From Streptomyces sp. WM6386 (GTDB taxonomy: Bacteria; Actinomycetota; Actinomycetes; Streptomycetales; Streptomycetaceae): 64,000 nucleotides of DNA. Below, piece after piece: positions 26,311 through 35,165 of the stretch. The translations under genes were made by a program, and so were the position numbers. The stretch is from the NCBI RefSeq assembly GCF_000972385.1, contig NZ_JXTE01000011.1, forward strand, positions 83,680 to 147,679, given 5' to 3'. The notes under the pieces were generated by a model, which worked only from the letters and a program-made list of their open reading frames with translations, was not told where the DNA came from and searched no databases. Numbering within the stretch: the first letter of the stretch is position 1; every line of letters starts with the position of its first letter.

Positions 26311-27089
26311 AGGTACTTGACCGTCGCCGGGTCGGCCGGGAGGAACGTCTCGATGGCCAGCTCGGCGACGGTCACGTCCATGGGGGTGTTGAAGGTGGAG
26401 ATGGAGGAGATGAACGACAGCACCCGGCCCTCGTGCTCGATCAGCATCGGGAGCGCGAAGTACGGTGCCTCTTCCAGCGGTTCACCGCAACCGGTGTCCG
26501 GCACGGGATACGCCGCCACCTCCTCGTACAGCTCCCGCAGCGGCTGCGAGCGGTGCAGCGCGATCTGCCGCTCCATCTGCGCGAGCAGATGCCCGCGCCA
26601 CTCACCGAGGTTGCGGATCCGAGGGGCCATGCCCTCGGGATGCAGCGTCAGCCGCATCGCGTTCAGCGGGGGTTCGAGCAGGGACTCCGGGATGCCGTCG
26701 AGCAGCATGAGAATGCCGCGATTGGCCGCGAGCACGTTGTACATCGCGTCCAACACCAGTGCCGGATAAGGCTCGTAGCCCTGGATCAGACGCTCCATGC
26801 CCGCACGCACGGAGTCCAGCGCCGGGTCGTCCAGCGGAGTCTGCGAGTAGCGCGGGGCGTAACCCGCCGCCAGCAGCAGCGCGTTGCGCTCCCGCACGGG
26901 GACGTCCAGATGCTCGGCCAGCCGCAGCACCATCTCCTCGCTCGGCCGGGAACGGCCCGTCTCGATGAAGCTGATGTGCCGGGCGGAGGAGTCGGCCCGC
27001 AGCGCCAGCTCCAGCTGACTGACCCGGCGCTGCTCCCGCCAGGCCCGCAGCAGGGGGCCGACGCCCTTTCCGGCGGCTGTGGTGGTCAT
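26292..27089 (-). CDS. XRE-family regulator with MmyB-like ligand-binding domain
   Basis: A 265-residue regulator. The N-terminal helix-turn-helix (WREQRRVSQLELALRADSSA then HISFIETGRSRPSEEMVLRL) is followed by an MmyB-like ligand-binding domain with YEPYPALVLDAMYNVLAANRG. Such domains bind fatty-acid-like ligands in some studied members. I choose the ATG at 27089; an in-frame extension to 27239 lacks family likeness. It is divergent from the pterin dehydratase gene 118 bases away, a plausible target. It ends within the last bases of the four-helix protein gene. Confidence 0.88.
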   Translation of the reverse strand: MTTTAAGKGVGPLLRAWREQRRVSQLELALRADSSARHISFIETGRSRPSEEMVLRLAEHLDVPVRERNALLLAAGYAPRYSQTPLDDPALDSVRAGMERLIQGYEPYPALVLDAMYNVLAANRGILMLLDGIPESLLEPPLNAMRLTLHPEGMAPRIRNLGEWRGHLLAQMERQIALHRSQPLRELYEEVAAYPVPDTGCGEPLEEAPYFALPMLIEHEGRVLSFISSISTFNTPMDVTVAELAIETFLPADPATVKYLQSLMS

Positions 27090-27207
27090 ACGAGGACCGT
27101 AGACGACGAAGGGGTACGTCGGGGAAGGGGACCCTTGTGACCAGGGCTTCGGTGGGCTCCGTGTGGCACGCTGAAGGAGAACCCGCAGTCCAGGAAGGAG
27201 CAGCGTC

Positions 27208-27513
27208 ATGCCCCTCGAACCGCTGTCGCAGAAGGACATCGAGGACCGGCTCGCGGAACTGCCGGGCTGGTCGCTCGACGGGGACCGCCTCGCCCGTTCC
27301 TACCGTCTGTCCTCGCACTTCGCGGCCACGGCGATGGTCGTCCACATCGCCCAGGTCCAGGAGGAGCTCGACCACCACTCGGACCTCACGCTCGGCTACA
27401 ACACGGTGTCCCTGACCGTGAACACGCACAGCGTGGGCGGCGCGGTGACCGAGAAGGACTTCGAACTCGCGCAGAAGGTGGAGGCGCTCGCCCCCGGCCA
27501 CGGAGCCCGGTGA
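27208..27513 (+). CDS. 4a-hydroxytetrahydrobiopterin dehydratase (PCD/PhhB family)
   Basis: A 101-residue pterin-4-alpha-carbinolamine dehydratase, which recycles the hydroxylated pterin made by aromatic amino acid hydroxylases. The family motif is visible as VQEELDHHSDLTLGYNTV with the paired His, preceded by GWSLDGDRLARSY. AAGGAG lies 8 bases before the ATG. No aromatic hydroxylase is nearby, so in Streptomyces it may serve another pterin reaction or have a regulatory role. The next gene starts one base after the stop and is probably co-transcribed. Confidence 0.92.
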   Translation: MPLEPLSQKDIEDRLAELPGWSLDGDRLARSYRLSSHFAATAMVVHIAQVQEELDHHSDLTLGYNTVSLTVNTHSVGGAVTEKDFELAQKVEALAPGHGAR

Positions 27514-27514
27514 G

Positions 27515-28258
27515 GTGCTGGACTACGACAAGGAGGCCGACGCCTACGACATCACCCGCGGCGGCGAGCCCCGCGCCGCCGCGGCCGCCGACGCCGTGCT
27601 GGGCCTGGTCCCCGAGGGCGCCCGCCGTCTGCTCGACGTGGCCTGCGGCACCGGGATCGTCACCCGGCGGCTCGCGGGGGCACGGCCCGCGCTGCGGGTG
27701 GCGGGCGCCGACCTGACGTACGGCATGGCGCGGATGGCCGCGGCCCGCCTGCCGGGGGCGATCGTCCTCGCGGACAGCCGCCGACTGCCCTTCCCCGACG
27801 GGGTGTTCGACGCGGTGACCAGTGTGTGGCTGCTGCATCTCGTCGACGACGCCGAGGACGTGCGGAGCATCGTCGCCGAGTGCGCCCGGGTGCTGCGGCC
27901 CGGCGGTGTGTACGTCACCACCGTCGACAAGGCCGCCGCGCACGACGTCGGCAGCGACATCGACGCCGTCCTGGCCCCGCGCCCCCGTCGGCCCGCCCCG
28001 GACGCCGAGCCCCGCGTCGAGGCGCACGCCGCCGCGCAGGGCCTGGTCGACGCCGGGCGGGCCCGGTTTTTGGGCCGGGGGCAGGGCCGCAGCCCCCGCC
28101 GTACGGCCGCCGACCTGCGGCGCGGCTGGTTCACCCTGCTGCCGCCGGGCGACCCGCGCACCGATGCGCTCGCCGCCCGCCTCGAGGCACTGCCGGACCA
28201 GGACCGGCCGCGCGCCGACCCGGTGTTCGCGCTGCGGGCCTTCAGGAAGCCCGGGTGA
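27515..28258 (+). CDS. Class I SAM-dependent methyltransferase
   Basis: A 247-residue Rossmann-type methyltransferase (UbiE/Methyltransf_11-like). Motif I is LLDVACGTGIVTRRLAG, followed by VAGADLTYGMARMAAARL, the LADSRRLPFPDGVFDAV loop and VLRPGGVYV. The GTG start at 27515 lies one base after the pterin dehydratase stop, so expression is linked. The last 17 bases overlap the convergent gene at 28242. The substrate is unknown; a small-molecule target is typical. Confidence 0.88.
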   Translation: MLDYDKEADAYDITRGGEPRAAAAADAVLGLVPEGARRLLDVACGTGIVTRRLAGARPALRVAGADLTYGMARMAAARLPGAIVLADSRRLPFPDGVFDAVTSVWLLHLVDDAEDVRSIVAECARVLRPGGVYVTTVDKAAAHDVGSDIDAVLAPRPRRPAPDAEPRVEAHAAAQGLVDAGRARFLGRGQGRSPRRTAADLRRGWFTLLPPGDPRTDALAARLEALPDQDRPRADPVFALRAFRKPG

Positions 28259-28703
28259 ACTCCATGATCCAGTTGGTCAGCCAGGTGTCCCCGCCGTCGA
28301 GCGAGAAGGCCTGCTCCCAGCGGGCCCCGGTGTCGCGGACGTCGGACCAGACGAAGCGGACCCGCACGTCCTTGTCGTCGTGTCGGTCGTTGCCGTGGAA
28401 CTCGCCGCGGTCGCCGTCGAACCGGCCGAAGACCGGCGGGAAGAGGGTGCCGCTGCGACTGGAGGCCCAGTTCAGCGACCACTGCCCCCTCTCCCGGTCG
28501 AACAGCCGCAGGGTCGCGCCCTTCGCGGCGAGATGCGGCATGTCGATCTCGTCGACGTTGGCGGCGCCGTCGAACAGGGGCCGGCAGCGGCTGGTCGCCC
28601 AGAACTCCTCCCAGGCGCTGTCCGGGTCCAGGAAGTCGGTGCGGCGGCGGTTGAGGACCTGCCAGTCGCCGTGGAAGAAGTCGAAGTCGTGCGGGCTGCT
28701 CAT
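28242..28703 (-). CDS. DUF1579-like small conserved protein
   Basis: A 153-residue protein with the order FDFFHGDWQVLNRRRTDF, EFWATSRCRPLFDGAANVDE and WLTNWIMEFTR, typical of DUF1579-like calycin-shaped proteins, which may bind a small ligand. I place the start at ATG 28703, which overlaps the stop of the upstream gene (ATGA); longer upstream frames are not supported. It is the second gene of a two-gene unit divergent from a YafY/WYL regulator, so it is likely a target. Function unknown. Confidence 0.78.
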   Translation of the reverse strand: MSSPHDFDFFHGDWQVLNRRRTDFLDPDSAWEEFWATSRCRPLFDGAANVDEIDMPHLAAKGATLRLFDRERGQWSLNWASSRSGTLFPPVFGRFDGDRGEFHGNDRHDDKDVRVRFVWSDVRDTGARWEQAFSLDGGDTWLTNWIMEFTRAS

Positions 28704-29179
28704 GCGCGGTCCCCCGTGGTTCCTTCGGGCAGGGAGTCGGCCAAGTAGGCGGCCAGGTCCGGGACTTCGGGGGACAGCAGATGCCGTACCCAGGCGTCCC
28801 GTTCGTGCAGGATCGGCGGGAGTTCCCAGACACAGCCGATCCACGGCAGCTCGGGCCTGATGAAGTGGGTGGGGTCGTGGTCGGGGCAGCCGAGCACGGG
28901 CTGGCCCGCCGAGGCGCCCCGGAAGTGCAGGACGTTGTCCCACACCCAGCTGTAGGCGTTGAGGTAGGCGCCGTCGTCGCCGCCTCGGTGCAGGACGACG
29001 AAGGTCGCGGGCGGGGTGCCGTCCGGCTCCGGCAGCAGCTCCGGGAGGATCGCGTACGCCGCCTTCTCCACGTCGGGCGCGATGCCCGCCGGGTCGGCGG
29101 TGACGTGGTAGCGCTTGATGTGCCGGCCCGCCACCTCGATGGGTGGGGGGATGGTGAGGAGTTTCTCGGTGAAGCTCAT
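28700..29179 (-). CDS. Conserved hypothetical protein (159 aa)
   Basis: A 159-residue protein of unknown family, rich in Pro, Trp and acidic residues, with no signal peptide or membrane segment. Characteristic stretches are VAGRHIKRYHVTADP, TFVVLHRGGDDGAYLNAYSW and LGCPDHDPTHFIRPELPWIG. It starts at ATG 29179, 20 bases from the palindromic operator, and its stop overlaps the next gene (ATGA). It probably forms a small operon with the DUF1579-like protein under the divergent YafY/WYL regulator. Confidence 0.78.
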   Translation of the reverse strand: MSFTEKLLTIPPPIEVAGRHIKRYHVTADPAGIAPDVEKAAYAILPELLPEPDGTPPATFVVLHRGGDDGAYLNAYSWVWDNVLHFRGASAGQPVLGCPDHDPTHFIRPELPWIGCVWELPPILHERDAWVRHLLSPEVPDLAAYLADSLPEGTTGDRA

Positions 29180-29198
29180 GGCGGGAAGCTAGGACCGC

Positions 29199-29223
29199 TT
29201 CACTGACACCCTCTGTCAGTGAA
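29199..29223. promoter_or_regulatory. Perfect palindromic operator between the YafY regulator and its divergent operon
   Basis: TTCACTGACA, 5 bases (ccctc), TGTCAGTGAA: a perfect 10-bp inverted repeat in the 56-base gap between the divergent start codons. A dimeric YafY/WYL regulator binding here could control both promoters and itself. The operator is seen in the sequence; the regulator assignment is inferred from position. Confidence 0.7.
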
Positions 29224-29235
29224 GTCTGGGATTCT

Positions 29236-30192
29236 GTGGTGGTGAAGTCCAGTCGGCTCGTCTCGATCCTGCTCCTGCTCCAGACACGGGGCCGGATGAC
29301 CGCCGCCCAGCTCGCCGAGGAACTGGAGGTGTCGGTGCGGACCGTCTACCGGGACGTGGAGGCGCTGAGCGCGGCCGGGGTCCCGCTGTACGCCGACGCG
29401 GGGCATGCGGGCGGCTACCGGCTGCTCGACGGCTACCGCACCCGTCTGACCGGGCTCACCGCCGACGAGGCCGAGGCGCTGTTCCTCGCGGGCGTGCCCG
29501 GTCCGGCCGCCGAGCTGGGGCTGGGGTCGGTGCTGGCGGCGGCGCAGCTCAAGGTGCGGGCGGCGCTGCCGGTGGAGCTGCGGGCGCACGCCGACCGGAT
29601 CAGCGGCCGCTTCCATCTGGACGCGCCCGGCTGGTACGCGGAGGCGGAGGAGACGCCGTATCTGCCGGCGGTGGCCGACGCGGTGTGGAACAACCGTGTA
29701 CTGGATATCGTATACCGTCGTTGGCGTGCGCCGACCGATGTGGAGCGCCGGCTGGAGCCGTACGGGCTGGTGCTGAAGGCGGGGCGCTGGTACGTCGTGG
29801 CCGGCCCGGGGCCGCGTACCTTCCGGGTCGACCAGATTCTCCAACTCGCTGTGACAGAGGGAGAGTTCATGCGCCCGGACGACTTCGACCTGGCCGCGTA
29901 CTGGGCGGCCTACCAGCGGGACTTCCACGAGCGGCTGTACCGGGGCGAGGCGCTGGTGCGGCTTGCGCCGGGCGTGACGCTCGCCAGGGCGTTCGACGTC
30001 CGTGCCGACGCGGGCGGGGGAACTCTGGCCACGGTCCCCGTCGAGTCCGTCGACCACGCCCTCGGCGAGTTCCTGCGCATGGGCACGGACATCGAGGTCC
30101 TGGAGCCGCCCGAGCTGCGCGAGCGGCTCGCCCGAACGGCGGCGGAACTGGCCGAAATGTACGGCAACCCCGGCGCACGCGGCGGCCACTGA
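29236..30192 (+). CDS. YafY-family regulator with WYL domain
   Basis: A 318-residue regulator. An N-terminal winged helix (RLVSILLLLQTRGRMTAAQL, then EELEVSVRTVYRDVEALSAA) is followed by a WYL domain (about 150-230, PYGLVLKAGRWYVVAGPG) and a C-terminal extension (WCX). WYL domains often sense nucleotides or DNA ends. Three consecutive GTG codons (29236, 29239, 29242) could start it and none has a strong ribosome site. The perfect palindrome at 29199-29223 ends 12 bases before. It likely represses or activates the divergent small-protein operon. Confidence 0.9.
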   Translation: MVVKSSRLVSILLLLQTRGRMTAAQLAEELEVSVRTVYRDVEALSAAGVPLYADAGHAGGYRLLDGYRTRLTGLTADEAEALFLAGVPGPAAELGLGSVLAAAQLKVRAALPVELRAHADRISGRFHLDAPGWYAEAEETPYLPAVADAVWNNRVLDIVYRRWRAPTDVERRLEPYGLVLKAGRWYVVAGPGPRTFRVDQILQLAVTEGEFMRPDDFDLAAYWAAYQRDFHERLYRGEALVRLAPGVTLARAFDVRADAGGGTLATVPVESVDHALGEFLRMGTDIEVLEPPELRERLARTAAELAEMYGNPGARGGH

Positions 30193-30250
30193 GGAACGGA
30201 ATCCGCACGTCCTCACGGACCCCCGTCCGTCCTCCCAGGAGGTACGTCTC

Positions 30251-32140
30251 GTGCAGCACCCGCACCCGCATCCGCATCCGCTCCCGCGCCGCAGACGAAG
30301 GGTCGTCCTCTCCGCGCTGACCGCCGCCACGGCGCTCGTCGCCGCCGGCCTCACCCAGCTCGCCACCGGCACGGCCGAGGCCGCGACGGCCCGGCAGGTG
30401 GAGGCACTCGACCGCGGTGTCGTCAGCGTCCACACCGACGCCGGCAACCTGGTCAGCTGGCGCTGGCTCGGCACCGACCCGAACAACGTGTCGTTCAACG
30501 TCTACCGGGCCGGTGCGTTGGTCAACTCGACGCCCGTCACCGGCTCCACCAACTACTTCCACTCCGGCGCCCCGTCCCAGGCCGACTACACGATCCGCGC
30601 GATCGTCGGCGGTGTGGAGCAGGCCGACTCGGTGCACGCGATCCAGTTCCGCACCGGCTACAAGGACGTGCCGATCACCCCGCCCGCGGGCGGCACCACC
30701 CCCGACGGAGTCGCCTACACCTACGAGGCCAACGACGCCTCCGTCGCGGACCTCGACGGTGACGGGGCGCTGGACTTCGTGCTCAAGTGGCAGCCCACCA
30801 ACGCCAAGGACAATTCCCAGTCCGGCTACACCGGCAACACGATCCTCGACGGCGTCAAGCTCGACGGCTCCCGGCTGTGGCGCATCGACCTGGGCCGCAA
30901 CATCCGTTCCGGCGCGCACTACACACAGTTCCAGGTGTACGACTACGACGGCGACCGCAAGGCCGAGGTCGCCGTGAAGACCGCGGACGGAACCGTCGAC
31001 GGGACGGGCGCGGTGATCGGCAGCTCGTCGGCCGACTACCGCAACTCCAGTGGGTACGTCCTGTCCGGACCCGAGTACCTGACCATGTTCAACGGCCAGA
31101 CCGGGAAGGCGATGCAGAGCGTCGACTACGTCCCGGCCCGCGGCACGGTGAGCTCGTGGGGAGACTCCTACGGCAACCGCGTCGACCGCTTCCTCGCGGG
31201 CACGGCGTATCTGGACGGCGCCCGGCCCTCGCTGATCATGGCGCGGGGCTACTACACCCGTTCGGTGCTCGCGGCCTGGGACTGGCGAGGCGGAACCTTC
31301 ACCCGCCGCTGGACCTTCGACACCAACTCCTCCACCAACTCCGGCAAGGGGTACGACGGTCAGGGCTCGCACAGCCTCTCCGTCGGGGACGTCGACAACG
31401 ACGGCAAGGACGAGATCGTGTACGGCGCGATGGCCGTCGACGACAACGGCAACGGCCTGTGGACCACCAAGACCGGTCACGGCGACGCCCAGCACCTCGG
31501 TGACCTCGACCCCTCGACATCGGGTCTGGAGTACTTCAAGGTCTCCGAGTCCACCTCCCAGCCCGCCGAGCTCTACATCAACCCCGCTACCGGTGCGGTC
31601 CGTTGGAAGCTGGCGGCCTGCTGCGACAACGGCCGCGGGGTCGCCGGTGACATCTACGCCGGCAACGACGGCGCCGAGATGTGGTCCGCCTCCGACACCT
31701 CCATCCGTGACGAAGCGGGCGCCACGAAGGGCCGCGAACCCTCGTCGGTCAACTTCCTGTCCTGGTGGGACGGCGACACCACCCGCGAACTCCTCGACGG
31801 CACCCACATCGACAAGTACGGCACCTCCTCCGACACCCGCCTGCTGACCGGCGCGAGCGTCCACTCCAACAACAGCACCAAGGCCACGCCGTCCCTGTCC
31901 GGCGACATCTTCGGCGACTGGCGCGAGGAGGTCGTCTGGCCGACGTCCGACAACACGGCCCTCAGGATCTACTCCACGCCGTACGAGACCACCACGAAGA
32001 TCACGACCCTGCTCCACGACACGATGTACCGCACGGGCCTGGCCTGGCAGAACACCGCCTACAACCAGCCTCCGCACCCGAGCTTCTTCATCGGAAACGG
32101 CATGGCGACGGCACCGAGGCCGACGGTGTACACGCCCTGA
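30251..32140 (+). CDS. Rhamnogalacturonan lyase, PL11 family, secreted
   Basis: A 629-residue secreted enzyme that cleaves the rhamnogalacturonan I backbone of pectin by beta-elimination. The GTG start has AGGAGGT 7 bases upstream. A basic His/Pro/Arg N-terminus (QHPHPHPHPLPRRRRR) and a signal segment (VLSALTAATALVAAGL) come first; the mature part begins with a fibronectin-like region (VSVHTDAGNLVSWRWLGTDP) and then the eight-bladed propeller with Asp-rich calcium loops such as VADLDGDGALDFV and VGDVDNDGKDEI. No carbohydrate-binding module is attached. A short inverted repeat ACGGAC-cccc-GTCCGT lies at 30215-30230, before the start. It opens the cell-wall-degrading island. Confidence 0.93.
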   Translation: MQHPHPHPHPLPRRRRRVVLSALTAATALVAAGLTQLATGTAEAATARQVEALDRGVVSVHTDAGNLVSWRWLGTDPNNVSFNVYRAGALVNSTPVTGSTNYFHSGAPSQADYTIRAIVGGVEQADSVHAIQFRTGYKDVPITPPAGGTTPDGVAYTYEANDASVADLDGDGALDFVLKWQPTNAKDNSQSGYTGNTILDGVKLDGSRLWRIDLGRNIRSGAHYTQFQVYDYDGDRKAEVAVKTADGTVDGTGAVIGSSSADYRNSSGYVLSGPEYLTMFNGQTGKAMQSVDYVPARGTVSSWGDSYGNRVDRFLAGTAYLDGARPSLIMARGYYTRSVLAAWDWRGGTFTRRWTFDTNSSTNSGKGYDGQGSHSLSVGDVDNDGKDEIVYGAMAVDDNGNGLWTTKTGHGDAQHLGDLDPSTSGLEYFKVSESTSQPAELYINPATGAVRWKLAACCDNGRGVAGDIYAGNDGAEMWSASDTSIRDEAGATKGREPSSVNFLSWWDGDTTRELLDGTHIDKYGTSSDTRLLTGASVHSNNSTKATPSLSGDIFGDWREEVVWPTSDNTALRIYSTPYETTTKITTLLHDTMYRTGLAWQNTAYNQPPHPSFFIGNGMATAPRPTVYTP

Positions 32141-32151
32141 CACACCCGGAG

Positions 32152-32187
32152 GAGGAGGCCCCGCCCGGAAACGGACGGGGCCTCCTC
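32152..32187. terminator. Bidirectional hairpin terminator between PL11 and GH74 genes
   Basis: GAGGAGGCCCCG with CGGGGCCTCCTC, a 12-bp perfect stem around a 12-base loop, lies between the two convergent genes and is symmetrical, so it can stop transcripts from both sides. Confidence 0.8.
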
Positions 32188-32201
32188 GCGCGTGGATACG
32201 G

Positions 32202-34859
32202 TCAACTCACCTTGCAGGTCTGGTCGCCCAGCTTGAACGCGGCCGGTTTGGTGTTCGCGCCCGACCAGTTGCCCGTGAAGCCGAAGCCCACGGACGAGCC
32301 CGCCGCCACATTGCCGTTCCAGTCGACGTTCTTCGCCGTCACCGCCGCACCCGACTGGGTGTACTCGGCGTTCCACAGCTGACCGATCGTCTGGCCGTCG
32401 GGGAAGGACCAGCCAAGTGACCATCCGCTCCAGGCACTTGAGCCGGTGTTGCTGAGCTGGACGTCCGCCTGGAAGCCGCCCGACCACTCATTCGTGATCT
32501 TGTACGTCACCTCGCAGGCACCCGTGGGCGTCGGCGTGGGATCGGTGCCACCACCGCCGCCGCCCGTGTCGGAGGAGTCGCCGTAGATGACGCCGCGGCC
32601 GTTGGTCGACACATAGACCCGGCCGTACACCCGCGGATCACCGGTGATCGCGTCGCCCGTCCAACCCCACTGGTGAGCATCGTCGTTGATGCGCGTCCAG
32701 GTCGAACCCTGGTCCGTGGAACGGAAGATGCCGCGTACGCCCCCGATCTTCGCGCTGGTGTAGAGCGTCTGGTACGACGCCCCCGTCGCCGCCTTGCCGA
32801 AGCCGACGGTGTCGGCCTGCTCGACGTTGGACAGCTTGGTGAAGGACGTACCGCCGTTGGTCGAGTGCCACAGCCCGTACGCGCCGTCCGTCGCACCGCC
32901 CGCCAGCCAGACATCACCCTTGGTGCCGGGCAGTGCCTTGAACCGGACGCTGTCGCCGCTCGGCAGCCCGGTGGCTGCCGAGGCCGTGAAGGTCGCGCCG
33001 CCGTCCGTACTGACGTAGAACTTCCCCGACTTGAAGCCGTAGAAGGTCTTGGCGTCGACCCGGTCGGACTCGACGATCGCACCGGCGGGGATCCCGCTCG
33101 ACGCCGCCCACGAGGTGCCGAAGCCCGTCGTGTACTGCACACCGGTGCCCGCCGGGCTCCACACGAAGCGGCTGCCGTCCGAGGCCGCCGCGACCGTGCC
33201 GCCGCCGCTGACCCCCGAAGGGTCACTCCCGCCGAACCAGTTGGCGCCGTTGTCCGTCGAGAAGGCGATGTGCGGGCCCGCGTCGAGGTTGCCGGCCCGG
33301 ACCATCGTGTTCGGGTTGGTCTCGGCGAAGTCCAGGCTCGTCGTCGTGGTGAAGTTCGGCGGGGTGTACATCATCGCCGGCACCTTGGTCAGGTCCGTGT
33401 GCCGGAAACCGCCGATGTCCCCCAGTGCGCTGAAGAGTTGGGCGCCGCCGGACGGCGGCGAGGCGAGGTCGAGGACCGCGGTCTCCTCCAGGCCCTGCGC
33501 CATCGCCTTGATGGTGAACTGGCTGCCGGAGTCCCAGTTCGTGAGGTTCTCCGTGCCGTAGACCGTCGCACCCGTCCCGTACATCATCCGGCTGGAGTTG
33601 AACGGGTCGATCTCCAACGCCTCGGTCATCCAGCCGAGTTTCGGCGCCTGCTCGGGCGGCGAGGGGTTCGCGCCCCAGGTCAGCCACGGCGACGACGAGA
33701 CGTCCATCGTGAAGCGGTTCGAGCGGTTGGGGTACGAGGAGTAGTCCCAGGCGCGCGTCCAGGTGGCGCCGCTGTCGGTGGAGCGGAAGATCTGGGTGTC
33801 CGGCCACCAGGAGCTGTAGCCCGTGGCCATCAGCGTGCCCGGATCCTGCCGGTCGACGGTCAGCCCGCTGAAGCCGTAGTACGTGTCGGCCTCGGCGACC
33901 GGGCTGATGTCGGTCCACGTACCCGTCGAGGTCGCGTACCGCAGCAGCCGGCCCTTGCCGCCGTCGTACGGACCGCCCTTGTCGCTGTATGCGATGTACA
34001 GATAGCCGTTGACGGTATCCAGTACGCCCTTGTGCGCGAGGTATCCGGTCGGCTGCCCGGCCAGCCGCGACCAGCTCGCGCCCCCGTCCGTCGAGCGGTA
34101 CACCGCGTTGTCCTTGTCGGCCACCCCGACGTAGATCGTCTGCGTCGCGTTGCCCGAGGTGCCCGTCCGCTCGTCGAAGGTGACCCAGACAACGCCCTGG
34201 TTGTCACTGGCGTAGCCGGAGGTGTCGCTCGGATCCTGTACGTAGTTGCCGACGTTGGGGAAGTTGGCGACCTGCGACCAGGTCGCACCGGAGTCCGTCG
34301 ACCGCCACAGGCCCTTGCCGCTGGGCGCGCCCAGGTACAGCACGCTGTTCTTGTTCGGGTCGATCGCCAGCCGCTCGCCCATGCCGCGCCCCGGCATGTT
34401 CCCGCCGAGCTTGAACGGCAGGTCGGTCTTCTGCCAGCTCGCGCCCCGGTTCGAGGAGCGCAGGATCGCCCCGTTCCCCGGGTCCCAGCTGTTGGTGTAC
34501 GTGCCGACCGCCGCGTACACCCGGTCCGGGTTCACGGAGTCGGAGGCCAGGCTCGCCACGCCGGTGTGCCCCCAGTCGTTCCAGCCGACCGAGTCCAGCA
34601 GTGGTGTCCAGGTCTTGCTCGACTCCACCCAGCGGTAGGCGCCGCCGATGTCTGTGCGGGCGTAGGCCAGGTTCTTCTCGCTGCGGTTGAAGACGATGCC
34701 GGGGACGAATCCGCCGCCGTCGATCCGGGCGTTCTTCCAGGTGTAGGTGTCGGCGGCGATGGCTGTTTTCGTACTGTCGGCGGCGAGTGCGGGCGGGGTG
34801 CCCGCGAGCAGGCCGGCCGCGAGCGCCAGCACGGCAGTGAGGATGCGTGTTCTTCGCAC
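32202..34859 (-). CDS. Xyloglucanase, GH74 with C-terminal CBM2, secreted
   Basis: An 885-residue secreted xyloglucan-specific endoglucanase. A signal peptide (LTAVLALAAGLLAG) precedes a two-domain seven-bladed propeller with repeated BNR-like blocks (RSTDSGATW, YRSTDGGASWSRLAG, FRSTDSGATWTRAW). The catalytic region with YARTDIGGAYRW is typical of GH74. A PTPTPTG-type linker leads to a C-terminal CBM2 (TYKITNEWSGGFQADVQLS ... GWSFPDGQTIG) with the aromatic surface for cellulose. The start at ATG 34859 is preceded by AAGGACC-like sequence. An 18-bp palindrome lies 44 bases upstream. Confidence 0.94.
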   Translation of the reverse strand: MRRTRILTAVLALAAGLLAGTPPALAADSTKTAIAADTYTWKNARIDGGGFVPGIVFNRSEKNLAYARTDIGGAYRWVESSKTWTPLLDSVGWNDWGHTGVASLASDSVNPDRVYAAVGTYTNSWDPGNGAILRSSNRGASWQKTDLPFKLGGNMPGRGMGERLAIDPNKNSVLYLGAPSGKGLWRSTDSGATWSQVANFPNVGNYVQDPSDTSGYASDNQGVVWVTFDERTGTSGNATQTIYVGVADKDNAVYRSTDGGASWSRLAGQPTGYLAHKGVLDTVNGYLYIAYSDKGGPYDGGKGRLLRYATSTGTWTDISPVAEADTYYGFSGLTVDRQDPGTLMATGYSSWWPDTQIFRSTDSGATWTRAWDYSSYPNRSNRFTMDVSSSPWLTWGANPSPPEQAPKLGWMTEALEIDPFNSSRMMYGTGATVYGTENLTNWDSGSQFTIKAMAQGLEETAVLDLASPPSGGAQLFSALGDIGGFRHTDLTKVPAMMYTPPNFTTTTSLDFAETNPNTMVRAGNLDAGPHIAFSTDNGANWFGGSDPSGVSGGGTVAAASDGSRFVWSPAGTGVQYTTGFGTSWAASSGIPAGAIVESDRVDAKTFYGFKSGKFYVSTDGGATFTASAATGLPSGDSVRFKALPGTKGDVWLAGGATDGAYGLWHSTNGGTSFTKLSNVEQADTVGFGKAATGASYQTLYTSAKIGGVRGIFRSTDQGSTWTRINDDAHQWGWTGDAITGDPRVYGRVYVSTNGRGVIYGDSSDTGGGGGGTDPTPTPTGACEVTYKITNEWSGGFQADVQLSNTGSSAWSGWSLGWSFPDGQTIGQLWNAEYTQSGAAVTAKNVDWNGNVAAGSSVGFGFTGNWSGANTKPAAFKLGDQTCKVS

Positions 34860-34902
34860 GGGGGTCCTTTCCGGGGACGTGGGGGAGGAGGGGAAGGTGC
34901 GA

Positions 34903-34920
34903 ATAGCAAGCGCTTGCTAT
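34903..34920. promoter_or_regulatory. 18-bp perfect palindrome before the GH74 gene
   Basis: ATAGCAAGC-GCTTGCTAT, perfectly symmetrical, with the central AAGCGCTT typical of LacI-family operators. It differs clearly from the CebR box (TGGGAGCGCTCCCA) found before the cellulases, so a separate regulator probably controls the xyloglucanase. It lies in a 306-base gap that otherwise holds the repeat at 35045-35131. Confidence 0.65.
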
Positions 34921-35044
34921 GGGGTTCGAGAGGTGCCGGGCGACCCCCAGTGCGGGAGGGGGCCGCCCGGCGAGTCGGCCTCACCGTCAGGTGGCGAGAC
35001 CTCGTACGCGGAGCCTTAAGCGGTTCCGGAGAAGGGACGGTGCC

Positions 35045-35131
35045 CCCCGCGCCCCGTCAGGGGCGCGGGGCGGTATCCGATATGCGGCTCCGCCGCGCGG
35101 GCGCGACCAGCCACAGACGGCCCGCACTTCG
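35045..35131. repeat. Streptomyces-type intergenic repeat, copy B, with terminator hairpin
   Basis: CCCCGCGCCCC (35045-35055) and GGGGCGCGGGG (35060-35070) form an 11-bp perfect stem with a GTCA loop. It continues with GATATGCGGCTCCGCCGC, GCGCGACCAGCCACAGACG and GCCCGCACTTCG, the same block order as copy A. It lies just after the GH48 stop and is the likely GH48 terminator. Confidence 0.65.
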
Positions 35132-35165
35132 AGCACCGGCCTTCTCGTGGAACGCTTCGCGGGGG

